DNA from: CAZCSK01 sp964501265
GTDB taxonomy: Bacteria; Actinomycetota; CADDZG01; JAHWKV01
Length of the DNA stretch: 27,039 bases
Direction of reading: 5' to 3'
NCBI GenBank assembly: GCA_964501265.1
Contig: CAZCSK010000032.1
Coordinates: forward strand, 1-27,039
A program made the position numbers and the translations under genes. The notes beneath the pieces were generated by a model. The model worked only from the letters and a program-made list of their open reading frames with translations, made no database searches and had not been told where the DNA came from. Shown here piece by piece: positions 7,505-14,562 of this stretch. Numbering within the stretch: the first letter of the stretch is position 1; every line of letters begins with the position of its first letter.

Positions 7505-9666
7505 AGCCAGAACAACCTGAATCGAGCGAATGCCAGGGCGACCGACAGCAGCGAAAAGACGGCGACGCCGGTGATCACCTTTTGACGCGTCGTGCGCGAG
7601 GTCACAGGTTCCGGATCGGTAGAAAATGCGAGAACCAACTGGCCCTGGGCGCCCTTGGGTTTGCCAAAGAATGTCGCCGCTTCAAGAGCGCGCTTGTTGG
7701 CGGCAGCCTTTGCGGCGGTCTCGATATCGATTGCGTTGATGTCCAGCTGCAAGATGGAACGCGAGGTCTCGATTCCGAAAATCCCGAAGTTCTGGACAGA
7801 GTCTGCGATGAACCGCCACGTTGCACCCAATTGATGGAAGGAATCTACAAGCCCTTCGACCCCTTCAACTATCGTCTTTGTGCCCCAGATAAATGAGTTG
7901 GGTGCGATCTTGTTGCCGAGCGCCGCCTGGATCTGCTCGGTCCCTTCGACCTCGATCGACCTGAGGCCCTTCTCAATCTCGATCTGGCCGAATGGGAACT
8001 TGACGAAAGCGAACTTGTCCCAGCCCTGGGCGTTGGGTTTGTTGGTCAGGCCAAGGATCGAAGAGCACTCATTCTCGTGATTCTCGTAGACAAGGCAATA
8101 CATGTCGTGCTCGAGGATCGCGATCTTGAGTTTGATTACCGACATCACAACCGCCGCTCCGGGGTTGGTGGTGATTTTGGAGGATGGCGCTTCGGGCAGA
8201 TACGGCTTGGGGTCTGTCGCCGTATCGGTGCCCCCAAGCAGGTACTCCATGTCCTTGAGGTTTGCCCAGATACTCTCGCCGAGTAGCTGGTCGACGCGAC
8301 CAAGAACGAAATTCTCGAGCTGGGTAGGCGTGCAGATTGGCACGCATGGCGGGGTAGCGGGACTGCTGGTCGCAAACACCCCCGTGTCGGTCGACTTGCC
8401 TATCAGAAGACGAAGGGTCTGGGTGGTCGCGATCTGTCCTTTCATCGCGTCGCGCGCCAGTTGGACTGCGTAATCGAGGTCCTGCACTGCCCTTTGCAGT
8501 TGCTCTGTCCCCTTGGCGATGGTCCACACCCCCCACAGCAGATTCGCGTCGGTGAATGAGCCCGAATCGCGGTTGCCCTTCTCCGGGCCGATAAGCGGGA
8601 GCGCTAGGTTGGCGAAGCTGTCGTCGAGGACGCTGAAAAGACCCCCGAGCGCGATCAGATTCTCGCGAAGGAGGTTCAAGACGTCGAAGTAGAACGAACG
8701 GCGACCTTTTTGGAATTGAGTCCCGGCCGATGTAAGAGCTTCAGCTACCGGCTCGGGATAGACGGGCTGAGCGATGACGTCGATCTTGGGGATGTCCGGC
8801 CCGTTGGCCCGACCTTCCACGATTGCGTTTTGGTCGGCGGGATAGTCCGGCGGCGCGAGATACAGGTTCCAGTTGATGACGCTCGAGTTGCCCTTTCTTC
8901 CGAGTGCGCCGTTTGTGCGGATGCCGTCGAAATCGGCGTCGGGAAGAACCAGGTCGGGGATCTTCACGTTGAAAGGAGTGAACACCTCGGCGATGCCGGT
9001 CACCTCTTTCTTTGTTGCGACGTCGGTGAACTTCACTTCTTCTGTTTTCTTCGTGTTATTGCTGACCGTGATCACAAGCTTGAAGGGGCCGTGGTGACTT
9101 GCAAACTCGCGAGCGTTCACCTGCTTAGCGGCCTCCTCGGACCCCGGCTCACCCGTGTAGTAGCGGACCTTGACTCCGATGGGAAGAGCCTTGGGGCCGT
9201 CGGCCGTCACCCAGGTTGATCCCGGGGCGCCTTTGGGCTTGCCCGCGAAATAAACATCGGCGTGGCCGATGTCGGAGACTCCGACATCGAGAGTCATCAT
9301 CCCGTCCTTCACGCGAGGCTTGCGGCTTCCGAATAGGCCTTTTAGTTTGTCCAGCACGCCCGGGTCTTCGATGTGAGCATCCTTGCCCTTGGCGCTTCTT
9401 ACGCGATACCACTCCTTGACGTTGACATCCATCGGCTTGCCGTTGGCGTCGATTGTGACGGAGATGTATTCGGTGTCTGTGACACTTTCTGCCTTGGGGG
9501 CCGCCGGAGTGTTCACGGTGCTGGTGGGAGGAGTCGTTGCAGGCGCGACCGTCGAAGTCGGGGTTTGAGCCGGAGCTTCGAAGATCAAGAGGTTGGCAAA
9601 GAGTAGGCCGAGCCCGGCCACCGCGAGGGTGCGCCGACGACCGGAAGCGATCTTCAATCTCTGCAT
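7501..9666 (-). CDS. Large exported, C-terminally anchored protein of unknown function
   Basis: I do not recognise this 721-aa protein. In order it shows a signal peptide or N-terminal anchor (about 11-34), a Thr/Pro/Ala-rich linker (35-60), and a beta-rich region (about 65-300) containing KLVITVSNNTKKTEEVKFTD, which looks like an Ig/DUF11-type strand pattern. A mostly helical region follows (about 305-660) with four cysteines (441, 445, 524, 534) that could form two disulfides. A hydrophobic helix (697-716) with a short basic end closes the protein. The bulk should lie outside the membrane, as in the propeller protein of the same operon. It is the first gene of the leftward arm and its start codon nearly abuts that of the divergent SBP gene. 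AGAG just upstream is a modest ribosome site. Confidence 0.75.
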   Translation of the reverse strand: MQRLKIASGRRRTLAVAGLGLLFANLLIFEAPAQTPTSTVAPATTPPTSTVNTPAAPKAESVTDTEYISVTIDANGKPMDVNVKEWYRVRSAKGKDAHIEDPGVLDKLKGLFGSRKPRVKDGMMTLDVGVSDIGHADVYFAGKPKGAPGSTWVTADGPKALPIGVKVRYYTGEPGSEEAAKQVNAREFASHHGPFKLVITVSNNTKKTEEVKFTDVATKKEVTGIAEVFTPFNVKIPDLVLPDADFDGIRTNGALGRKGNSSVINWNLYLAPPDYPADQNAIVEGRANGPDIPKIDVIAQPVYPEPVAEALTSAGTQFQKGRRSFYFDVLNLLRENLIALGGLFSVLDDSFANLALPLIGPEKGNRDSGSFTDANLLWGVWTIAKGTEQLQRAVQDLDYAVQLARDAMKGQIATTQTLRLLIGKSTDTGVFATSSPATPPCVPICTPTQLENFVLGRVDQLLGESIWANLKDMEYLLGGTDTATDPKPYLPEAPSSKITTNPGAAVVMSVIKLKIAILEHDMYCLVYENHENECSSILGLTNKPNAQGWDKFAFVKFPFGQIEIEKGLRSIEVEGTEQIQAALGNKIAPNSFIWGTKTIVEGVEGLVDSFHQLGATWRFIADSVQNFGIFGIETSRSILQLDINAIDIETAAKAAANKRALEAATFFGKPKGAQGQLVLAFSTDPEPVTSRTTRQKVITGVAVFSLLSVALAFARFRLFWL

Positions 9667-9692
9667 ATGGTCTCTTCAGCCGGGCCCGGTGC

Positions 9693-9698
9693 TACCGT
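9693..9698 (+). promoter_or_regulatory. Possible -10 box for a leaderless rightward transcript
   Basis: TACCGT (TAnnnT) sits 7 nt before the ATG at 9706, so transcription could begin at the A of the start codon. No convincing -35 is visible. The two operons diverge from a gap of only 39 bp (9667-9705). That gap includes CATATG, in which the leftward start and an alternative rightward ATG abut. Confidence 0.3.
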
Positions 9699-9705
9699 TA
9701 ATGGA

Positions 9706-11403
9706 ATGCGCCCCCGCCCAACGTCGGCCGTCATCTTACTCCTGTCGGCCTTGTTTGCGACAACCGCCATCCCTGGCGGGGCAGCGCCCACATCCCCCCC
9801 GCGCCCCCCCGTTCGAATCGGGATGCTCTCGGTTTTTGACTTCGTGGACGAGTGGATGAGAAAGGGCGGCGAAATGGCGGCCGCGGACATTAACTCCTCC
9901 GGCGGAATCAACGGCCGAAAGGTCGAACTCGTCTATGAAAACGATTCCGCTCTGGGCAATCAGGGAGTGAAGAACTTAGTCGCGCGCGGCATCGACGTCC
10001 TGGTCGGGCCGGAGGTGTTCACCGCCACCCAGCAGAACTCGGCCCTGCTGAAGTCGCGCAAGATCATCAACCTTCTTCCTCTGTCGCCCGTGGGTGAGGT
10101 CGCCGATCTCGGGAACCCTTATGTGTTCCGGCTTGTGCCTTACGACCGCATCCAAGCGGAAGCCCTCGTGCGGCATCTGGTCGACGAAAAGCGCCTTCGC
10201 CGGATCGCGGTGCTCTACGAGGACGACTTTCTCGGCAAGCCTGGGGCAGGACTTGTTAGGGACCAGCTGAAATTCCGAAATCTGTCCCCGGTCAAAGTAC
10301 TGTCCTTCAACCGCGGAGATTCCGACATGACTGCGCAGGTGGCGGCTCTTCGGCGCGTCAAACCGGACGGATTGATTGTTTGGAGCTTGGCCCGCGAGGC
10401 CGCGCACGTGGCGCTGGCGGTGAAGAACTTGAAGTTGGACGTGACCGTCGCCGTTCCAATCGAGGCAGCGGTGGGCGAATATATCGAACTGGCAGGACCG
10501 GCCGCCGATGGAACGGTCTCGGTGCTCCCGCACAAGACGATTCAGAATTGGGCCCCCCCGGGATCTTTCCGGGCAAACTGGTTCGCGCGCTATCACCGCA
10601 AATATGTCGTGAAGGCTTACCGGGGCACCAAGGTCCCCAACCTGCCGATCGCGCAGGCGGTCGTCTACGACGCGCTGATGCTCTACGCGCAGGCCGCGAG
10701 GAGAGCTGGTGGCACCGACGCCGACGCGATAAAACGCGAGCTCGAGTCGGGTAAGCCGTTCGAATTGATAACGCACAACTTCGCCTTTTCGCCGGGAAAT
10801 CACGAGACCTACGCCAAGGACGACCTGTGGTCGTTTCGCATAGACAAAGGCGCGGCCACCTTTGCCGAGGATCCTCGGGCCGACGTCGCCCAGGAGCGGC
10901 AGGCCTGGCAACTGTTCGCGCTCGGTCTTCTGTTCGACAGGAAGAAGGGCGTGGCTCTCATTCCCTACTCGATTGGCATTTTTGATGCCCCCGAACCAGT
11001 AAAGGTGCTCGATCTGCGTTGGCGCGTGCTGTCAGTCAAGTTCGTCGACCGAATCGATGTGGCCTACTTCGGTCTGCCCCCGCGCACACCTGGAGCCGGC
11101 AAGTTCGCGATCGTTGATGTTGAAGTGACAAACCTTTCTTCCGTGGCCCGCAAGGCGCCCTGGATCTTCTCGATCGACGAGGACGCCAACCTTTACATTC
11201 CCGATCCCCAGGCAACGGCGGGTCTCTGGATCGCAGGCGGGCCGTCTGCCGCGTTTTTCATGTTTCATCCCCTGCCCGCACACGCCACCGTGCGAGGCCC
11301 GGTTGTATTCGATGTGAAAGACTCGGCGACCGAGTTGCAAGTGGGCGTGCCGAACGATTTCGTCTTCAGCGACTACGCAATGATCAAAGTCGGGGGAAGC
11401 TGA
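9706..11403 (+). CDS. ABC transporter solute-binding protein with extra C-terminal beta domain
   Basis: This 565-aa protein has a Sec signal peptide (MRPRPTSAVILLLSALFATT, probable cleavage near GGAA) and no lipobox. The body is a type I solute-binding fold (VRIGMLSVFDF, RRIAVLYEDDFLGK, SDMTAQVAALRRV). It then carries about 125 additional residues (about 440-565) containing GKFAIVDVEVTNLS and RGPVVFDVKDSATELQVG, a pattern like the DUF4352/telokin-like Ig domain. That fusion is not usual for this SBP family and could be a docking module. I prefer the ATG at 9706 because the ATG at 9667 would add 13 residues before the signal peptide and abuts the divergent start. It is the first gene of the rightward arm, 3 nt before the transglycosylase gene. 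Confidence 0.86.
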   Translation: MRPRPTSAVILLLSALFATTAIPGGAAPTSPPRPPVRIGMLSVFDFVDEWMRKGGEMAAADINSSGGINGRKVELVYENDSALGNQGVKNLVARGIDVLVGPEVFTATQQNSALLKSRKIINLLPLSPVGEVADLGNPYVFRLVPYDRIQAEALVRHLVDEKRLRRIAVLYEDDFLGKPGAGLVRDQLKFRNLSPVKVLSFNRGDSDMTAQVAALRRVKPDGLIVWSLAREAAHVALAVKNLKLDVTVAVPIEAAVGEYIELAGPAADGTVSVLPHKTIQNWAPPGSFRANWFARYHRKYVVKAYRGTKVPNLPIAQAVVYDALMLYAQAARRAGGTDADAIKRELESGKPFELITHNFAFSPGNHETYAKDDLWSFRIDKGAATFAEDPRADVAQERQAWQLFALGLLFDRKKGVALIPYSIGIFDAPEPVKVLDLRWRVLSVKFVDRIDVAYFGLPPRTPGAGKFAIVDVEVTNLSSVARKAPWIFSIDEDANLYIPDPQATAGLWIAGGPSAAFFMFHPLPAHATVRGPVVFDVKDSATELQVGVPNDFVFSDYAMIKVGGS

Positions 11404-11406
11404 CCT

Positions 11407-12291
11407 ATGCCAATTGAATCCTCTCGCCGGACCCGCATCGGTCTTTGTCTCCTCCTCGCAGCGGCCATGTTCGCGGTGGGCTGCGCGAGAAACTCTCCGC
11501 CCGAGTCATCGCCGCGGTCAGCAGCGTCGCCTTCCCTTTCGCCGACGCCCTCCCCTTCGCCGAGCCCAGTAGATGTGGCGTCCATGAACGACCCTGCACT
11601 CATTGCCGACGTACTCGTCTCGACTGAGCTTCGAATACGCCTCGACTCGACACCGGAAGCCGACTACGAGGCACTGGGCCGGACACAACAAGCGGCCTAC
11701 AGAAAGCTCGTCGGGAATCCAGATTGGCGGACCATCGCGATCGACCGTGCGCCCGAGTCGTTGAAGGAGGTCATACGAAGAAATATCGAAGCGGGCGCAG
11801 AATTGAGGGGCCTGACCAAACCTGTTGCGAAGATTCCCGACTGGAGGATAGTTGCCCCGCCTTCGCCTGACGAGTTGCGCCAGTATTACGGTTTGGCTCA
11901 GCAACAGTTCGGAATACAGTGGAGTTATCTCGCTTCTATCCATCTGGTGGAGTCGCGCTTTGGCCGCATTCGTGGGACGAGTTCGGCAGGCGCTCAGGGT
12001 CCCATGCAATTTTTACCTTCCACCTGGAAGGCCTACGGCGAGGGCGATATCAACGACCCTCGCGACTCGATAATGGCTGCGGGCCGTTATTTGAAGGCTG
12101 CCGGCGCCCCGGGCGCCATGCACAAGGCTCTCTACGCGTACAACCACAGCGAACGTTACGTGCGTGCCGTGACCATCTATGCGGAACACATGCTTGCGCT
12201 GGAACGAACCTATCTTTCCTATTACCACTGGCAGGTATACGTGAGAGCCGAAACCGGTGACGTCCTTCTAGAGGTCGGCTACGGGACATGA
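11407..12291 (+). CDS. Lytic transglycosylase lipoprotein (SLT domain)
   Basis: This 294-aa lipoprotein should cleave peptidoglycan glycan strands to anhydro-muropeptides. It has a lipoprotein signal (lipobox AVGC, Cys26), a Ser/Pro-rich spacer and a C-terminal transglycosylase domain from about residue 150. The catalytic glutamate is Glu182 in SIHLVESRFG, followed by the family motifs SAGAQGPMQFLPSTW and ALYAYNHS. It follows the SBP gene by 3 nt, with GGGGGA as ribosome site inside the SBP end. It abuts the next SBP, whose start lies within a few bases of the stop. A wall-cutting enzyme between transporter genes suggests that the complex needs a local opening in the wall, or that the transporter imports wall fragments. 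Both ideas are inference. Confidence 0.88.
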   Translation: MPIESSRRTRIGLCLLLAAAMFAVGCARNSPPESSPRSAASPSLSPTPSPSPSPVDVASMNDPALIADVLVSTELRIRLDSTPEADYEALGRTQQAAYRKLVGNPDWRTIAIDRAPESLKEVIRRNIEAGAELRGLTKPVAKIPDWRIVAPPSPDELRQYYGLAQQQFGIQWSYLASIHLVESRFGRIRGTSSAGAQGPMQFLPSTWKAYGEGDINDPRDSIMAAGRYLKAAGAPGAMHKALYAYNHSERYVRAVTIYAEHMLALERTYLSYYHWQVYVRAETGDVLLEVGYGT

Positions 12292-12295
12292 CTCG

Positions 12296-13636
12296 CTGAA
12301 ACGGGGAGGCGCGATTCTGCTGACGGCGGCTCTCCTGATGCCGGGCTGTCCTCGTGGCGGCGAGGAAATCGTGGTCGGTGTAGTTGCGCCCTCATCCGGC
12401 CCGAGCGCGGGACTGGGCAGGCAGATCCGCAACGGCGCAACCCTTGCCGCGGAGGCGATCAATCGACGCGGTGGATATGAGGGTCGCAACGTACGAATCG
12501 CTTATCGCGACTCTTCCGATCCCTCGCGCCTAACGGGCCTCTTGTCGGACCTGGCTCGGCGTGACAAGCCGATCGCGGTGGTGGGGCCCCCTTCCCTCTC
12601 GGGGATGCAATCTTCCAACAACCCACTTTCTCGCGAGTCGATTCCGGTGCTCGCAATCGGGGCCGCGGCGGGGTCGGTTGAGGGGAACCCACATCTCTTC
12701 CGTCTGACCGCGTCCAACGCCGCGATGTCGGCGGTTCTGGCCGAGTGGCTCGTCGCCGTTCGTTCGTTCCGCAAAGTCGCAGTTGTCTCGTCGTCCGATG
12801 AATCAGGACGAGATGGAGCAAAGCGCGTCGCCATCGCAGTGAAGGAGAAAGGTGCAGACGTTGTGGCCGAGGTGTCGATAGCCGTGGGCCCCTCGGATTT
12901 TTCTGCCCAGGCTCAGGCCCTCAGCACGACGGGTGCGGAGGCCGTAATCGTCTGGGCGGGAGCGGCGGATGCAGCGCGCGTGGCGCTTGCCGCGAAGCAG
13001 ATCGGCTGGGATGTTCAGATCGCAGGTCCCGGCACTCTGCTTGAGACCGAGTTTCGATCATTGGCTGGGACCGCTTCGGACAACACAGTCACAATTGTGC
13101 CCAGGATGACGGAGGACCAATGGTTCTCAAAGGAGCTTCGTGAGTGGTTTGTCGAGTACCACAAAAGGTTCACGCTCTTGCCGATACCCGAGCAGCGCAC
13201 GCTCGTCGCAGACCTGCCTTTTAGCGCGATCACTGCTTACGACGCGGTCGGACTGGTCCTAGATGCTGTTCGCAGAGCCTCCTCGGATGAGCCCGCAGCT
13301 GTCTCAATGGCTATCGCCCGAACGGATTCGTTCAAGGGCGTGCTCAGGCGCTACACCCTCCGCAAGCGCGAGGCCCTGGCCGCGGCAGACTTGGTGCCCG
13401 GGCGCTTTTTCAATCTCGCGTTGTTAAATGACATCTCGCCGGGATTTGATCTCGAGCGCCAAATCGCCTTTTACAAGATTCAGGTGTCGGCGTACTACAT
13501 TCCCGACGAGTACCTCAAGACGACTGAAGGTGAAGCTCTACTTGAAAGGGTCCTCGAAGACGTTCTGACCAACCCCGAGAAAGTTGAATTTTTCAGAGCA
13601 TACGAGCCGCCGCGCGATCCCCCGGGGAGGATCTAA
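12296..13636 (+). CDS. ABC transporter solute-binding lipoprotein (HAAT type) with CTG start or start-proximal frameshift
   Basis: This solute-binding protein of about 446 aa belongs to the type I fold family (IVVGVVAPSSGPSAGLGRQI, DFSAQAQALSTTGAEAVIVW) and is most similar to the SBP at the head of this arm. An ATG exists at 12338, but it lies inside the signal peptide. Reading upstream gives a proper lipoprotein signal, KRGGAILLTAALLMPGC, with Cys at the lipobox. The only codon that can start it in frame is CTG at 12296, since the frame is closed by TAG at 12269. Alternatively, ATG at 12288 (overlapping the previous stop as ATGA) would start it if one base were missing before 12296. GGGA (12283-12286) is a weak ribosome site. 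The C-terminal 80 residues extend beyond the usual fold. Confidence 0.8.
   Translation: MKRGGAILLTAALLMPGCPRGGEEIVVGVVAPSSGPSAGLGRQIRNGATLAAEAINRRGGYEGRNVRIAYRDSSDPSRLTGLLSDLARRDKPIAVVGPPSLSGMQSSNNPLSRESIPVLAIGAAAGSVEGNPHLFRLTASNAAMSAVLAEWLVAVRSFRKVAVVSSSDESGRDGAKRVAIAVKEKGADVVAEVSIAVGPSDFSAQAQALSTTGAEAVIVWAGAADAARVALAAKQIGWDVQIAGPGTLLETEFRSLAGTASDNTVTIVPRMTEDQWFSKELREWFVEYHKRFTLLPIPEQRTLVADLPFSAITAYDAVGLVLDAVRRASSDEPAAVSMAIARTDSFKGVLRRYTLRKREALAAADLVPGRFFNLALLNDISPGFDLERQIAFYKIQVSAYYIPDEYLKTTEGEALLERVLEDVLTNPEKVEFFRAYEPPRDPPGRI
13624..13630 (+). promoter_or_regulatory. Shine-Dalgarno sequence deciding the CTG start of livH
   Basis: GGGGAGG lies inside the end of the preceding SBP gene, 8 nt before the CTG at 13639. 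It is one of the strongest ribosome sites in the window and points to that codon rather than to the GTG 84 nt downstream. Confidence 0.65.
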
Positions 13637-13638
13637 AG

Positions 13639-14562
13639 CTGATTGCCGTTCTCGAGCAGGCTCTCATCGCCGGCGTTGGGACCGGTGCCGTCTACGCGCT
13701 CATTGCCTACGGCATCTCGCTTGTGTGGTCCGTTTCCAGGACGATGAACTTTGCTCATGGCGATGTCCTGATGGTGAGCGTCTTCGTCTCCTTTGTTGCT
13801 CTGTTCATGGGTGCCTCCGGCCCCCTCGCGCTGCTACTCGCGCTCGCCGTCTCGATTGGTTTGGGCGTGCTTCTGCAAAAGGCGGTGTTCTATCCGCTAC
13901 GCAAACGAAAGGGATCTTTGAGCTGGGTGCTCGGGGTAGTCATATTTGGCGCGATCTTGAGAAACATCGGGGTCGCGCTGTTCGAGTCTCGCTCTTATCC
14001 AGCGCCATTCGCTATCGGTGGTGAGTCAGATTTTGACCTCCCCGGTGGCGCTGTGCTCCGCAGTTCGTACATTTGGGTGATCACCATCTGCATCGTTGCG
14101 GCGGTTCTGCTGGATTTGACGATGACCCGCACCGCTTTCGGGCGCTCGGTAAAGGCGGTCGCGCACTCTCGCGATGCCGCCGAGCTCATGGGGATTGATT
14201 CAGAAAAGGTCATGACGCGGACGTTCGCGCTCGCTGCCGCCGTAGGGACGCTGGCGGGTCTCTTGATGGCTCCGCTGACTTTCATTTCAGCCTCACTCGG
14301 TTTGCTTATCACTCTCAAGGGTTTTACCGCCGCCATTCTCGGAGGAATTGGCCGTGGGCGCGGAGCGTTGGCGGGAGGGCTGATCGTTGGGATCACCGAG
14401 CAGCTGCTGGCCGTCACCGAGTTCACGGCGCCGCAATGGCTGGCGCCCTATTTGGCCGCCGGCTACCGCGATGCGCTGACCTTTGGAATCTTGATTCTCG
14501 TGCTAGTCGTGAGGCCCCAGGGGATCTTTGGCCCACAGCAAGAACGGTTCGAGCGACCGTGA
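13639..14562 (+). CDS. livH: LivH-type ABC transporter permease, CTG start
   Basis: This inner-membrane permease of about 307 aa belongs to the branched-chain amino acid (HAAT) importer family and pairs with the LivM domain of the next protein. Family signatures are SVSRTMNFAHGDVLMV near the N-terminus, the ATPase-contact loop around AVAHSRDAAELMGID, and KGFTAAILGGIGRGRGALAGG towards the end. The first ATG/GTG/TTG in frame is a GTG at 13723, which would delete the first membrane helix. The upstream codons encode IAVLEQALIAGVGTGAVYAL, which matches the family N-terminus and requires the CTG at 13639. The gene follows the SBP gene after 2 nt and ends in a GTGA overlap with the fusion gene. Confidence 0.87.
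   Translation: MIAVLEQALIAGVGTGAVYALIAYGISLVWSVSRTMNFAHGDVLMVSVFVSFVALFMGASGPLALLLALAVSIGLGVLLQKAVFYPLRKRKGSLSWVLGVVIFGAILRNIGVALFESRSYPAPFAIGGESDFDLPGGAVLRSSYIWVITICIVAAVLLDLTMTRTAFGRSVKAVAHSRDAAELMGIDSEKVMTRTFALAAAVGTLAGLLMAPLTFISASLGLLITLKGFTAAILGGIGRGRGALAGGLIVGITEQLLAVTEFTAPQWLAPYLAAGYRDALTFGILILVLVVRPQGIFGPQQERFERP

Noticed and set aside
9976..10911. A 311-codon open frame on the minus strand inside the solute-binding protein gene
   Set aside because: It lies wholly antisense to a gene with clear family motifs, has Arg/Gly/Asp-rich composition without any domain, and is explained by GC-rich third positions of the real gene.
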